DNA from: Colocasia esculenta
Lineage: Eukaryota; Streptophyta; Magnoliopsida; Alismatales; Araceae
Length of the DNA: 64,000 nt
NCBI GenBank assembly: GCA_014218235.1
Contig: CM024753.1
Span: forward strand, 185,046,348 to 185,110,347
Direction of reading: 5' to 3'
This document shows, one piece after another, positions 33,977-45,948 of the stretch (the first letter of the stretch is position 1; each line of letters opens with the position of its first letter). The position numbers and the translations under genes were made by a program. The notes under the pieces were generated by a model. That model did not search any database and was not told the origin of the DNA. It saw nothing but the letters and a program-made list of their open reading frames with translations.

Positions 33977-33984
33977 TATAAATA
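33977..33984 (+). promoter_or_regulatory. TATA box of the S1 3' LTR
   Basis: TATAAATA in the context GGGGCTATAAATACCC, upstream of the purine-rich leader. The 5' LTR lacks it. Confidence 0.7.
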
Positions 33985-34534
33985 CCCATGATTCTTGTAC
34001 TCCAAGAGAGAGAGGCTAGACATCTCCAGAAAAGGGTGTGGCGGCTGCAGAAAGGGAAAAAGGGAGTCTACGTCCAAAAAGGGAGAAGAGCAGTGTTGTT
34101 TAGAAGTAGAACATGAAGAAGAAGAGAAGAGATGAGGCGAGAGGATAAAGTATCTACATCCAGAAAGGGAGCAGAGCAGCACCATCAGATTGAGGAGCAG
34201 AAGATCAACAAAGGAAGAAGAAGAACTGGCAATCCGGATGCCACTGAAGCAGAGCATCATGGATTGAAGAACTCTATCGAATTTGTTCAAGCGTCTTCAA
34301 TCCAAGCTTCTGCAAGTTTTCTTCATCGAGGAACATCCAAGTCACATCTATTTCATTTATTTTCTTGGAGTGTTCATCCAGTTTTTCATTGTGTGATCTG
34401 TGTAAGTGTTCTACACAGATCACTTAATTCTGTCAATTCTATTTTTATCATTGTATTGAGATAGATCGGGCTAGAGGATCTATTCTCTAATTGAGCTTGT
34501 TCTAGCAGAACTTGGATCCTTCATGGTCCAAAGG

Positions 34535-34756
34535 TTTGGAGCCGTAGTGCTCTAGTTTGGAGCCTTAGTGCTCTGGAGCCGTTGTGCTCATGTGCTTGTG
34601 ACTCGTCGTACTCACAAGTGGTTTATGGAGTAGGTCGTTGTGCCTATCTCCTGAGTTTTCTTTGAGTCGTCATACTCAAAGGGTTTGGAGTCGTCGTACT
34701 TCAGTTGTGTCTTGAGTCGTTGTGCTCAAGGGTGTTCTGGAGTCGTCGTGCTCCAG
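34535..34756 (+). repeat. Hairpin array in the S1 3' LTR
   Basis: It has the same design as at 28808 with one more clear unit, CTTGTGA (34595-34601) pairing with TCACAAG (34612-34618). The CTTGAG/CTCAAG and CTGGAG/CTCCAG units are retained; some loops read TCGTTGTG. Confidence 0.83.
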
Positions 34757-35097
34757 TGTGTGTTGTACTCAAGGTTTTGAGTAGTGTGACCTCATTGTGT
34801 GAGGGGTGGACGTAGGAGTCACTGGAGGTGATTTCTGAACCACCTAAAAATCCTTTGTGCTGTGGTTTGAATTGTGGTTTGACTTTGTATTGCGCTAGAT
34901 GCATGCATAGGGATTTCGCTCACACTACTAATTGATTTGCTCACACACACTAATCACACATATTGCATTTGTTCAGTGGGGTTTTATTTGAATAGATATC
35001 TTAATTCGAAGTAATTTTTAAATTTCTTTAGTTTCCGCTGCAAATCTATTCAACCCCCCCTTCTAGCTTTGCCATTACCGAATATTCGATCCCAACA

Positions 35098-35102
35098 ATA
35101 AT
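35098..35102. repeat. Target-site duplication ATAAT, right of S1
   Basis: Exact partner of 7247-7251. Confidence 0.9.
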
Positions 35103-36491
35103 TTAGTCCATTGAGATAAGCAATGAATTCAAATAACTATAACAAGAAAGTCCGTATATAATAAGAGAAATATGTACAACATGTCCTAACCAAAAGTACA
35201 GGTACAGAAAGAAAAGTGCAGTCCTTAATGGGCATATCCGGAGGACTTGCAAAAAGGCAACTCTCATCTTACACCGGTACAAGCGCTCTCACGCTCACAC
35301 TCTCACACTGTTGGCAATGCATGACGTAACAAACTGCCACCACAACTGTCCGATAATGAACTCCTGCGACAGCGAGTCCCTACCTAAAGAGAGTGGGGGG
35401 GTGAGCCTCGCGAACAAGGCCCAGTAGGGATAACCAATCCCTTACCAACTAGAGCAGCAGGAACTTCAAAGAACGCTGAAACAGCTACAGTAGAAAGAAG
35501 TAACTAAGGAAAACTACTAAGCCAGCTACTAATAAACAACGGAAACAGAGTAACGCCACGACCAACAACCACGGTCGGGCCACACACGACTCCCACAGAA
35601 CTAGTGGAGTCAGACATGATGCGGAAGCAACTCTCGACACACACACGCCGAGACAAAGAGCTCACAGAACACTGGAGCAACCACGTAAGACCAGAGTCTC
35701 ACAATAAGCACAGCCACCTCAGACCTCCACAAGGTCGAGGGCCCACAACAGAACCACCCTGAACCCTGTGCATACCACGAGGTCAGGAAACCACACACGC
35801 CGGTGCCACCACGGACGACACCAAAGAACGAACTACAAAACAATGGTTGGGGCCAACAAAAGGCACACCGAGAGAACACGCAATGCGGAAGCCACCATAA
35901 GCATAGGCCAACAAGGCCAGACTAACGATGCCCATGGCAACTAGACACGACCAGGCTATAACCGCTGTGAAAGGTAGGGCAACAGATTACACTTGGAAAC
36001 ACGTGAGGGAAACGCCGTCACCACAACAACAACCAAGCCACCGCCACTGGAAACTAAGAGAAGGACATACTGGCCACTCCCTCTACTCGCTAGCCACCGA
36101 CTTTTGCCTACAACCTCCCTAGAAGAGTTAGGCCAGTGAGCCACCATAGAGAACACCACACACGAACAACCGCAACCCGGTCGAGCTGCAGCCCAACGCC
36201 TGACACCGCGACATGGCTCCGGAACCAACACCGAGAGAGGCAGTGAGAAGGTCTAGCTGATCTATGCTGGAAGAACAACCAAACCACCCTGACATCCCAG
36301 ACTCAACTAAAAGAGCTCCACAAACGACTCTACGCCGCTGTCACCTACCGTTTTCCCCTCTGCTACCAGAGTCTGTAACTCGAGCTCGCTCGCCGCTTGG
36401 AGAACTCCCTCAACAGACACGAGGACTGGGGTCCCAGGTAACGGTAACAACCTCTGAATGAAACAAGCCCTCAAGTGCCAAGCATCGAGCA
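35103..36491 (-). repeat. LTR of Tekay-type element A, right fragment
   Basis: It continues from 7251. The order of words (CAAATAACTATAAC, AAAAGTACAGGTACA, GAGCCTCGCGAACAAGGCCC, AACGGTAACAACCTC) follows the B LTR from about 7733 to 9090, with many substitutions. It is cut at 36491 by S2. About 1.3 kb of the LTR expected from B is missing and should lie beyond the right edge of S2, outside the window. Confidence 0.8.
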
Positions 36492-38507
36492 TGTTGCCCA
36501 GCTAGCAAGCCCAGAGGGGGGGTGAATGGGATTCTTTAAATTTTGAATACCTAAACCTATCCACAAAAACGTTCACACAACAAGCACTTCGTTGATTGTT
36601 AGCGTTTGTGAAAAGTAAACAACAAACACAAGGCAAGCAATCACACAACACAGGATTTTATCCTGGTTCGGACCTCCTTTCCACAGGAGTCCTACGTCCA
36701 GTCCCTGAGCAACAACTCAGGATTCACTACCCAAAGGTACAGTCCCCCTCAAGGACACTTACACACCCAGCCACAGCTGGTCTTTTCTTCACACCCTGAA
36801 GAGGAATACAACACCCTAGAACCCTCCAGGTCTTCCTTCAACACAAAGGGAAATAAACACCCTAGAACCCCCAGGTCTTTCTTCACACGAAGGGAATTAA
36901 CACACAAAAGTGTTCAAGGGATGATGTGCCCCTGGACCAAGCTAATAGCATAATACTTGATCCGAAGCGAAGACTGAGAGGAGAAGATGTACAAAGAAGA
37001 ACACTCTTAGTTCACAAAAGCTCTCTCAAGGTTCTGCACTAGACGCAGAGAGCAAAGAGCTACAACAAGGTGATGGAGTGAGACTTGAGCTCTTCTATGG
37101 TGCTTGCAGATTTTGAATTCACACAGTGTTCTTCTTTTCGTAGGCACCAGTCTTCTATTTATATCTTCTTTTGAAAATGTAGTCGTTGAAGTATCCGTTG
37201 TCTCTAAGTTCAGAGAATGTTAGACTATATGGCTTTCCTTTGCAGTCAACAGTTCTTTGCGTTCCATGCACGTAGGAAGAAAATCCTTCTTGATATCCTC
37301 CAGCTTCTACTTTATCCAACGTTGTATAGAGTTGCGCTATCAGAGACCTGCACACATTAAATGCTAAAACGTAGACAGCTAACTTGTCTCTTGTTGTCAG
37401 TCAACGTTAGAGTGAGAATAGACCAAAATAGAAATTCTATTCTGTCTCCTCAAAAAAGATATTACATGCACAAGCATAAGAATAGAAGATATCTGGACAT
37501 GCATTGTGCAGAGAAATGTACGGTTATATTTAATGCATGCATAACAGAGAAATACGCGGGATGACTTTGACTTGTCAAGATATTTAAATATCAAGTCGTT
37601 ATAGCTCATGAAATCGATATGAACATGACTTATAGAATCGTTGTGTTAATGAATCATTGTTCATGTGAATCATTGCACGTTCATAACCAAATCGATATAT
37701 ACATAAATCGTTATACCATCGTTATGAGCAAGTTGTTGTGAACAAATCGATATATTGACCAAGTCGATGTTGACTTACCAAATCGTTACAGCAAGTAAAT
37801 CGTTGTGTAACTTATCGAGTCGATGTAAATACCAAATCAATGTGGAACTTATCGAATCATTGTGAGACCAAGTCGTTGTTCTCACTTATCAAATCGATGT
37901 GAAACAAAATCGATGTGAGAACAAATCATTGTTCTCACTTACCAAATCGATGTGAGAGCAAATCCTTGTTCTCACTTATCAAATCGATGTGAACGAAAAT
38001 CGATATGAGAGCAAATCGTTGTTCTCACTTACCAAATCGATGTGAGAGCAAATCGATGCGATCACTTAGCGAATCGTTCTGAGATCAAAATCGATGCGAC
38101 CAGTTAGCGAATCGTTCTGAGATCGAAATCGATGCGATCACTTAGCAAATTGTTCTGAGATCAAAATCGATGCGACCACTTAGCGAATCCTTCTGAGATC
38201 GAAATTGATGCGACCACTTAGCGAATCGTTCTGAGATCGAAATCGATGCGATCACTTAACGAATCGTTCTGAGATCGAAATCGATGGCCTCAAAGCGAGT
38301 CGATGTGTACTTAGAGAAATTTCATGCTCTGCAAAATTAAGAACAACAATGTAAGGATTTACTTACAAGTCTTTGCTTGATTTTGCCTGGTTATTTCCTG
38401 TGACTAAAGCTTCATAAGAACTTGTTAGATACTAATTGTTAGGATTTTATTAATCACCAAAATGGATATATAATTCATGAAATTATATGGGGATGATCTG
38501 ATCATCA
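36492..38507 (-). repeat. 3' LTR of S2 (2016 bp)
   Basis: On the plus strand it begins TGTTGCCCAGC and ends GATCATCA at 38507, where the polypurine tract begins. Shared blocks with the solo LTR at 13252 include GGGGGGGTGAATGGG, TTTATCCTGGTTCGG, ACAGTCCCCCTCAAGGACA and CAGCTGGTCTT. A minus-strand TATA box (TATAAATA) lies at 37156-37163. A pair of diverged copies of CACCCTAGAACCC is at 36818-36905. Confidence 0.85.
38050..38286 (-). repeat. 38-bp tandem repeat, about six copies, in the S2 LTR
   Basis: The unit joins AAATCGATGCGATCACTTAG to CGAATCGTTCTGAGATCG, repeated head to tail with single-base changes. Upstream (37600-38050) a looser array alternates CAAATCGATGTGAGAG and CTTATC words. Confidence 0.9.
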
Positions 38508-38967
38508 ATCTCCCCTTTTTTGGTGATGACAAAACATAACAAAAATATAGATGCTTCTGAAAGAAAAAATAAAAAAAAACCTTAGGAGATGTATTTCAGA
38601 AATACTATAGTTCTCCCCCTTTTTGTCATTAAGCAAAAAGATATCATTCAGAGACAAAGAAGAGAGATAAACGAGAGAGAGAGAGAGAGAGCAAAGAACT
38701 ATTCTATTTATCTTGAGGGGTTACATGGAGGTAGAAAGCAGGAGACAGAAGAGAGACATGCCGCTGAATAATGCGCAAAGCCTTGCATTCCTGCTTCTCA
38801 AAATAGGTCTGAAAAACCCCAAAAGCAATAGAATAAGATAACCCCATGTTAGGAAGTATTCTTTTGATGTGAAGTTGGCGCTGAGCTTCTAGAAAGGTAG
38901 CATATTCATCTTTACCAAGAGAGGCCTTGAAGGAAATGAAAGATCCAAAGCTGGCAAATCGAAGAAA
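38508..38967 (-). promoter_or_regulatory. Polypurine tracts and 3' untranslated part of S2
   Basis: The minus strand reads CACCAAAAAAGGGGAGAT directly before the LTR, and a second tract, GACAAAAAGGGGGAGAAC, lies about 110 bases upstream (38612-38629). Both resemble the tract of S1. A GA microsatellite is near 38671-38690. No gene seen. Confidence 0.75.
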
Positions 38968-41900
38968 CTAGTTGATCTTGATAGGGTAGTGAATCTGATG
39001 CTGTAGGAGATCTTTCTTCAAGTCCATAAACAGTTTGTACCACTCGACCCACTGATCATAGGGCTCTTGAACCAGATTGATGGAATTCAAGTCCAAAAAG
39101 GCTTCAGCTGTGAGAGTAGGCTTGCCTGCCTTAAACAAGGAGCTGTTCAAGGCTTCCAATTGAAGTGTTGACTGGTTATAATGCTTTTCCCAGTCAGTGG
39201 GAGAAAGTCTTTCACATTTTGATAGCAGAGGGGCAAGAACTTCAGAGGAGATATGGCCCAGATGAAATTCTCTGAAGAGGAATCTTTGGAAGGAGGGGAG
39301 ACGACCCTGCTAAGCTGAGATCCTACCCATGACACGAGCAAATCTCTCAAAAATGACAGGACCAACTGAGGACTCCATGACCAAAGAATGCAGTTTGGGA
39401 AGAAACACAATATCTGGTATTTGCAGGGTAGCGAAATCCACTTTGAATGAGCAATTAACTGGATTTTCAATTTTTAACGAAGCAATGGCTCCCTGGAACA
39501 GACCCAACTACACTTCAGGTAGCTTGTGAAGATACCTGATGAGCTTAACTTCCTTTTGAATAAAAGGTGCCCAGGTGGTCTTGTGATGAATGACAAACCA
39601 CTCAGAGAGAGTGAGTGGGTGATCCCGGGTGGAAACCGATCTGACTTTGCAAGAAGAAATTTCTTGTAGAGAGCCTTGTGCCCTTTGGCCCACTGATCTT
39701 CAGACTTGCATTCAGCCATTTGGAAGATTTTGGATTGATCGACTTTTGAGAAGTGGTGATAGGGAAGGACAATATGGAGGTGATCTGTTAGATTGAGGAA
39801 AAGAACACCAAAAATGGTGGCAAGGATACACTTTTGGAGATATTCACAATAGATTGGTTTCCTTCAATTGTCAATAGTGAGGGAAAACCAAAGAGGAGGA
39901 AATTTAGGTTCGGAGGGAAGAGCAAGAGTGTTGGAGAGTTTCCTCTTTTTAGAGGAAGGACTAGAAGTAAGAGAGTCAGTTCTGTGGACATGAGAACCAA
40001 CTTCCAGGACTGAGCGGATTGTAGAAACTTCCAACTCATCCTCGAATTTCCTGAGAAAGGGACCTTCAAGTTGTGCACCTTCAGGAATAAAGGTAACAAA
40101 GGAGGGAGGAGTAGGAGGATGAAGAAAGGATTGATGGGTAGGAGGAGGTATGATGGATGGTCCAGCAGATGAAGGACCAGAGGAAGATGAGGTTGGAGGG
40201 TCTTCAAAGATAGGAGGAGGTGGAGGAATGGATGTAGAGATGGTAAGAGATGAGGAGGATTCAGAAAGAAATGGTGTTGGAGATGAAATGGAGCGAGGCA
40301 TGGGTTGTTTGAAAGGGATAGGTGCTGGTGGTGCTGTGGAGGAAGATGGTGGTGAAGAGGGGGCTGGAGTTACAAGAGATGAAGGATCAGGGGCTTTTGG
40401 AGCTACAGCTGGCTCTTCTACTCTTGGAATCTCACCCTCAGAAACCACTGGCCCTGTTGGCCCAAAAACATCCTCTGATGGCCCTGGTGGCCCAGCCTTC
40501 ATAGTTTCAACATGAACTTCCATTTCAGTTGCTACCTTTTCAACAACCTGTGGCCCTGATGGCCCTGATGGCTCTTCTGAAACTGGCCCTGATGGCCCAG
40601 CATTGCGGACTGGATCTGCAGGAGAAGGAGCAGGAGGGGCATTTGAGGACTGTGCGCCGACCAAATCTCCAAGTGCGGCTATAGACTCCTTGATGCTAAT
40701 GAGCTCACTTTGCACCCATCTCACTGCATTTCTGACCATTCCCATCTCCTTAGCTGAAGTGCTCTGGCTTATGAAAATTGATTGAATATTTGATTGCACA
40801 GAGCACAAAATCTTTCCTTGTTCATCCATTCTAGCAACTAAGGGCTTTAGATTGACCTTCAATTTCTTCTTTTTCTGCCTCTAATGAGGCCTCCTGGTCA
40901 AGAGAGGAATCCCAGAAGTTGCTTCTTTCCCTTTGCTGCTTGCCCTTGCAACGGGCTCCACATTATCATCATTATCTTCTTCACCTGAAGCACTCTCCAC
41001 AATGCCTTCTCTGAACTGATCATCAATGGGAGCATTGGCAGTGTGCTCCCCCTAGATTTGTGCTTCCTTCTCAACAGCTTGCTCCCCCTGAATTGGAGCA
41101 TCTTCTACTTGCACATCTTCAGTTACAATTTCTTGCTCCCCCTGAATGGGAGCTTCCTCCATCACAACATCTGCAATGTGGCCTAATGCCACAGCTTCTT
41201 CAACAATAGCAACCTCTTGCACACTTTGAGTGCTTGGAATGGAGTCTAGCACTCTTCTGAGGACTAACCCTACCATAGAAGTTGGAGGGACAATTACTTG
41301 CAATTGCTCTACAGGATCGAGGTGCTCAGGAGGAATATCCTCTAACCTTCTTTCACTGGAGTTGATATCCTCAACAATTTCTTGAATAATTCATGCTGCT
41401 TGCTCTTCCTGAATGTTTGACACACATTCCCTGATATCTGTTGCTGCTTCTTGCACTGTAGGCATTGCTGCTACTGCTGGTTCCTCTTGAACCACTGGTA
41501 CTGCTGCTGCTACTTGTGGCTCTTCTTGGGCGGCCTGCTCTTGAATTTCTTGGTCTTGGCCTTCCTAGGTTTCTAAGGCTTCACCAATAATGGCCTCGCC
41601 TTCTAAGGCTGAAGTTTTAGTCCATACTCTAGCCACCAATGAGAAGCCACTCTTCTTCAGGTTTCTGCTTCGATTTGCCTGCCCCATTTTCTCTGACACT
41701 GCTCCAAATAAGTTGATGCCAGAGTGTTGAAATACCTTGGTGAGCAGATGTGCATATGGTAGGGACACATTTAGCTTACACTTATTGTTTCAAACCTGAG
41801 CAGATGCAAACTTCATCCGTTCTATCATAACCTCTGCCATATTTATGCTCTGGTTCTGGATAGCCCAGAACATCATATCTAAGTCCGCCTTTGTACAAGT

Positions 41901-42419
41901 CGAAAAGGTGGCACTCCTTGGGACCAAAATTTGGCAAACAATAAAGTGCAAAATATGGTTGAAAGCATTTAGCTGGTTGATGTCAATCTTCCCATCCCTC
42001 AATCTGTACTTGGGACCAACAATCCCTAATCCTTTCGCCTGGATATCCATAGTGTGAACTCCACTATGACCGGTGGTGCACACTCCAAATAGAGTTTCCA
42101 AAAGTTCATAGGTAATCTTAATCTGGGTTCCTTTGACAGTGGATGTCAAAGACCCGTCCTCCTCAGTCTTCAAACAAACGTAAAAAGCCTTCACTAGGTC
42201 AGGATAACTTACTTCTGACAGAGTTTCCATCTTCGACCATTTCATCCTCTCCATTGCTGCAATGATTCTGCCCATTCCATTTTTCTGTAAATCTGCAACG
42301 TCCACTGCCTTGTTGCCACATACCTTGATCTTCACAGAGGTGAACCTTTCTTGCTGCTCAGCGGTGAGAAACGCAGCTCCATAGCCCCCGACGCTGCCGG
42401 ATACACTAGACGCAGCCAT
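38968..42419 (-). pseudogene. env-like third reading frame of S2
   Basis: The start is ATG at 42419 (MAASSVSGSVGGYG). The N-terminal 230 residues (VKAFYVCLKT, LLETLFGV, ILHFIVCQILVPRS, LPYAHLLTKVFQ) match the putative plant transposon protein domain found in the env-like frames of Sireviruses. Then come a Glu/Gln/Ala-rich region with APIQGEQ repeats, a Pro/Ser-rich region with GPSGP repeats (around 40440-40600), and a C-terminal part ending at 38968. One frame can be followed from 42419 to about 39500, broken by stops at 41790, 41565, about 41395, 41052, 40880 and 39864, then a frameshift. That is about 1150 codons, long for this class. No signal peptide or membrane segment is evident, so a true envelope role is unlikely to be provable from sequence. 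Confidence 0.78.
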
Positions 42420-42838
42420 GGATTTGAATGGGAAGGTTTCTGGATGATTGGAATGAGGAAAGGGGCAGAAGCCCTCAAGAAATTTCTTGCGGGAAGGAGT
42501 TGGATGCTTTGAAATTCCAGAGAGTCGATGCTGGAGTCGATAGAGTATCGCCTCAAGCAAGTTGAAGGAGATGAAGACGAAGGGTGAATCGTTGTACCAT
42601 AGATTTTGGGTTTTTATCAAAAAGAATAAAGTGACTTTTCGAAACAAGAGGCGCCATAATGGCAGAAAACGACAAAGTGACCAGTTCGAGAGGAATAAAT
42701 ACTTTAAAAATAATCGAACCGTCTCGGATAAGTAAGAAATAAGTAATATTTTAATGAGATTTTGCTTAACTACAGGGGAGAGAAAAAATTTGGTTATTCT
42801 GAAATAATTTATATTTCAGTTTTATACAGATAAATCTT
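42420..42838 (-). other. Spacer between pol and env-like frame of S2
   Basis: AT-rich, no gene. GGGGAGAGAAAAAATT (42776-42791, plus strand) is a purine run on the opposite strand to the element. The env-like frame stays open upstream to 42647, but its first good start is at 42419. Confidence 0.5.
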
Positions 42839-45800
42839 TCACAATTTACACATGCCTAGTTCCCTTCTAAGAGAAGTAAATCTCCCTTCAAATAAGGCCT
42901 TTGTGAAGATATCTGCTTACTGATTTTGTGTATCTACAAAAGAAATGTCTATATTACCATTAGCTACATGATCATGAATAAAATGGTACCTAACCTCAAT
43001 GTGCTTTGTCCTTGAATGTTGAACTGGATTCTTGGTGAGATTTATTGCACTGGTGTTATCGCACAGTAAGGGAATTGTCTTGATATTTAGTCCAAAATCC
43101 TCAAACTGCTGATTGATCCATAAGAGTTGTGTACAATAGCTTCCAGCAACTACGTACTCAGCTTCAGCTGTAGATAGTGCTACTGAATTTTACTTCTTTG
43201 AGGACCCTGATATCAGACATCTTGTAAGAAATTGACAAAATCCACTGGTGCTTTTCCTATCTACCTCGCATCTAGCATAGTCAGCATCAGAATATCCTAT
43301 TAAATTAATTTCACATAAATTTGGGTACCATAATCCTAGATCATGAGTTTTGGCTAAGTATCTAAAGATCCTTTTAACACAAATTAAATGCGACTCTTTA
43401 GGATCTGCCTGGTACCTAGCACACATACATACGCTAAACAATATATCAGGTCTGCTTGCTGTTAAATAGAGTAATGAACCTATCATACCTCTGTAAAGTT
43501 TCTGATATACTTTCGTACTATTTTTGTCACTGTCTAGCCTTGATGATGTGCTCATGGGTGTTGACAGTGGCTTGGCGTTTTCAAATCCAAACTTCTTTAG
43601 TAATTCTTTGGTATACTTGGCTTGACAGATGTGAGATCCTTCCTTTCCTTGTTTGATTTGCAATTCGAGGAAGTAGTTGAGCTCCCCCATCATGCTCATT
43701 TCAAATTCTCCCTGCATAAGCTTTTCAAAATACATGCAAAGAGATTCATCAGTAGAACTAAATATTATATCATCTACATAAATTTGTACAAGCAATACAT
43801 GTTTGACTTTAGACTTAACAAATAATGTACTATCTACTTTTCCTCTAATGAAATCATGGTTCAATAAAAAAGTACTTAAACATTCATACCATGCTATTGG
43901 TGCTTGTTTCAAACCATATAAAGCTTTATGCAACTTAAAAACGTGATTTGGAAAATCCATGTCATCAAAGCCAGGTGGTTGTTCTACATATACCTCTTCC
44001 TTTATAAAACCATTCAGAAAAATAGATTTTACATCCATTTGAAAGAGTTTTAAATTTAATGCAGAAGCATATGCAAGTAAAATCCTAATTGCCTCAAGTC
44101 TAGCCACTGGTGCATAGGTTTAATCGAAATCTATGCCTTCCTCTTGGGAATAGCCTTGAGCTATCAATCTGGCCTTGTTTCTAGTGATCACACCAGCTTC
44201 ATCCAATTTGTCTCTGAACACCCATTTGGTGCCAATCACATGATGATCTGATGGTCTCGGAACAAGGGACCATACTTGGTTTCTCTTGAACTGGTTAAGT
44301 TCATCTTGCATGGCTAATATCCAAGATTCATCAGACAGTGCCTCATTGACTGTCTTAGGCTCTATTTGAGATACAAAAGCTAAATAATCAGATGGAATTG
44401 CATTACCTCTTGTTCTTACCCCAACAGATGGATCTCCAATTATATTGTCCAGTGGGTGATCCTTCTTATACCTCCATTCCTTTGGAAGATTGTCGTGTGA
44501 TGTATCCTTTTGTTGCAGATCTTCCAAAGGTGGATCATCCTTATCCTCAATAGATGAGTTCTTTAGCTTCTTGGACAATTCATCTATATCATCAATATCA
44601 GTATCTACTTCCTTTCTCAAGGAAGGGTTAGTTTCATCAAAAATAATATGCACTGATTGCTCAATTAATAAAGTTAATTTGTTAAATACTCTATATCCTT
44701 TGGGTTTGGAAGCATACCCCATGAATATACCTTCATATGATTTGGAGTCTAGCTTACCAATATTCCTTTTGTCGTTGTTGTGGATGAAGCATGGACATCC
44801 AAATGTCCTGAAATGGCTGATCTTCAGCTTCTTCTACTTGAATAGCTCATATGAAGTCTTTTTCAAGATTGGCCTGATTATTACTCTGTTGATGATATAG
44901 CATGCTGTGCTGATGGCTTCGGCCCAAAAATATCTTGGCAAATCATATTCTGATAGTATTGTCCTTGCCATATCCAATAGGGTTCTATTCTTCCTTTCAG
45001 CAACTCCATTTTGTTGTGGTGTCCTTGGTGCTGAGAAGTTGTGTTCTATTCCTTGGCTATCACAGAATTTTGCAAAGCTCTCATTCTGAAATTCTCCTCT
45101 ATGATCTGATCGGATATAAATGATGCTATACTTCTTATCCTTTTGAACTTTCTTGCTGAAACTAACAAAACTTTCAAAAGTATCATCCTTGTGTTCTAGG
45201 AAAGAAACCCATGTAAACTTGGAGTAGTCATCTACTATAACAAAACCAAAGTTCTTTCCCTTGAGACTTGTGGTCCTCATTGGCCCAAATAAATCCATAT
45301 GTAGAAGTTCTAAGGGTTTAGAGGTTGTTACCACGGTCTTTGACTTGAAGGATGACTTGGTGTGCTTCCCTTTTGCATAAGGCCTACAGACACCATTCAT
45401 TTTTGCACTAACCTTGGGTAGAACTTCCACCAAGCTTCTCTTGATCAACTTTCTCATGCCATCCAAACTGCAGTGGCCCAGTCTTCGGTGCCAAAGTTCA
45501 GTTGGCTGCTCTTTGTTTGCTGCCAGACAAACATCTTGATCTTTCAGGTCTTCTAGATGAAGTACATACAGGTTCTTTTCCCTGCTGGCTTCAAACACGA
45601 CTGCACCATCTTTCATAATACTGCACTTTGACTCTTGAAATCTGATATGATGTCCTTTATCGTACAGCTGGCTGATACTAATAAAGTTGTGCTTCAGTCC
45701 GTTCACACAAAGTACATCTTCAATGATAGCGTTTCCTTTTCTACCAACCGATCCACAACCTATTACAGTTCCTTTGCCATTGTCACCATATGTAACTGTG

Positions 45801-45943
45801 CCTTCTTCAGCTTCAAGGTGAGAGAACAGCTTCTTGTTACCTGACATATGCCTTGAGCATCCACTATCTAAGTACCATTTGGATACTCGAAGGTTTCCTT
45901 GCATAAAAAACATTAAGCATTAGGTACCCAAGTTCTTTTGGGT
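42839..45943 (-). pseudogene. pol: pol of S2: protease, integrase, RT, RNase H
   Basis: The frame opens after GPKRTWVPNA at the F insertion and shows the protease YLDSGCSRHMSG (near 45870) and GAG-pre-integrase ELWHRRLGHCSL (near 45490). Integrase shows LLHMDLFGPM, IRSDHRGEF and GVAERKNRTL, giving D, D and E; one zinc Cys is Tyr (CRPYAKGKHTK). RT shows QMDVKSIFLNGF and IYVDDIIFSSTDES (near 43770), and RNase H STAEAEYVVAG and VQHSRTKHIEVRYHFI. It ends with a TGA at 42839. Stops at 44834, 44120 and 43190, one more near the RNase H end, and a shift near 45915 break it. All segments except the first share one frame. Confidence 0.92.
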
Positions 45944-45948
45944 CCTAA
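45944..45948. repeat. Target-site duplication CCTAA, left of F
   Basis: Exact copy of 63515-63519. Removing F and one copy rejoins the S2 gag-pol frame as ...DDTNQLGPKRTWVP on the minus strand. Confidence 0.97.

Larger units (their letters stand above)
7252..35097 (+). mobile_element. Sirevirus-type Ty1/Copia element S1, non-autonomous, interrupted by B
   Basis: S1 has a 5' LTR (7252-7639 plus 28115-29337), an initiator-Met primer site, a gag remnant, a long non-coding 3' region, a GGGGGAG polypurine tract and an intact 3' LTR (33440-35097), flanked by exact ATAAT duplications. Without the nested B it is about 7.4 kb. No protease, integrase, reverse transcriptase or RNase H motif is present in the interior. 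It would therefore have depended on another element's enzymes. Confidence 0.9.
33440..35097 (+). repeat. 3' LTR of S1 (1658 bp)
   Basis: It begins TGTTGGGTTGAGTG and ends CGATCCCAACA, followed by the ATAAT duplication. It contains three 75-bp-spaced units with GTGTCGACAC, a TATA box at 33977-33984 and the hairpin array at 34535-34756. Confidence 0.95.

Noticed and set aside
38050..38286. Regular 38-bp repeats that could suggest a CRISPR array
   Set aside because: Units are contiguous with no unique spacers, lie inside an LTR, and the DNA is plant nuclear.
40150..40515. Gly/Glu-rich plus-strand frame in S2
   Set aside because: It mirrors the Pro/Ser-rich part of the env-like frame on the other strand.
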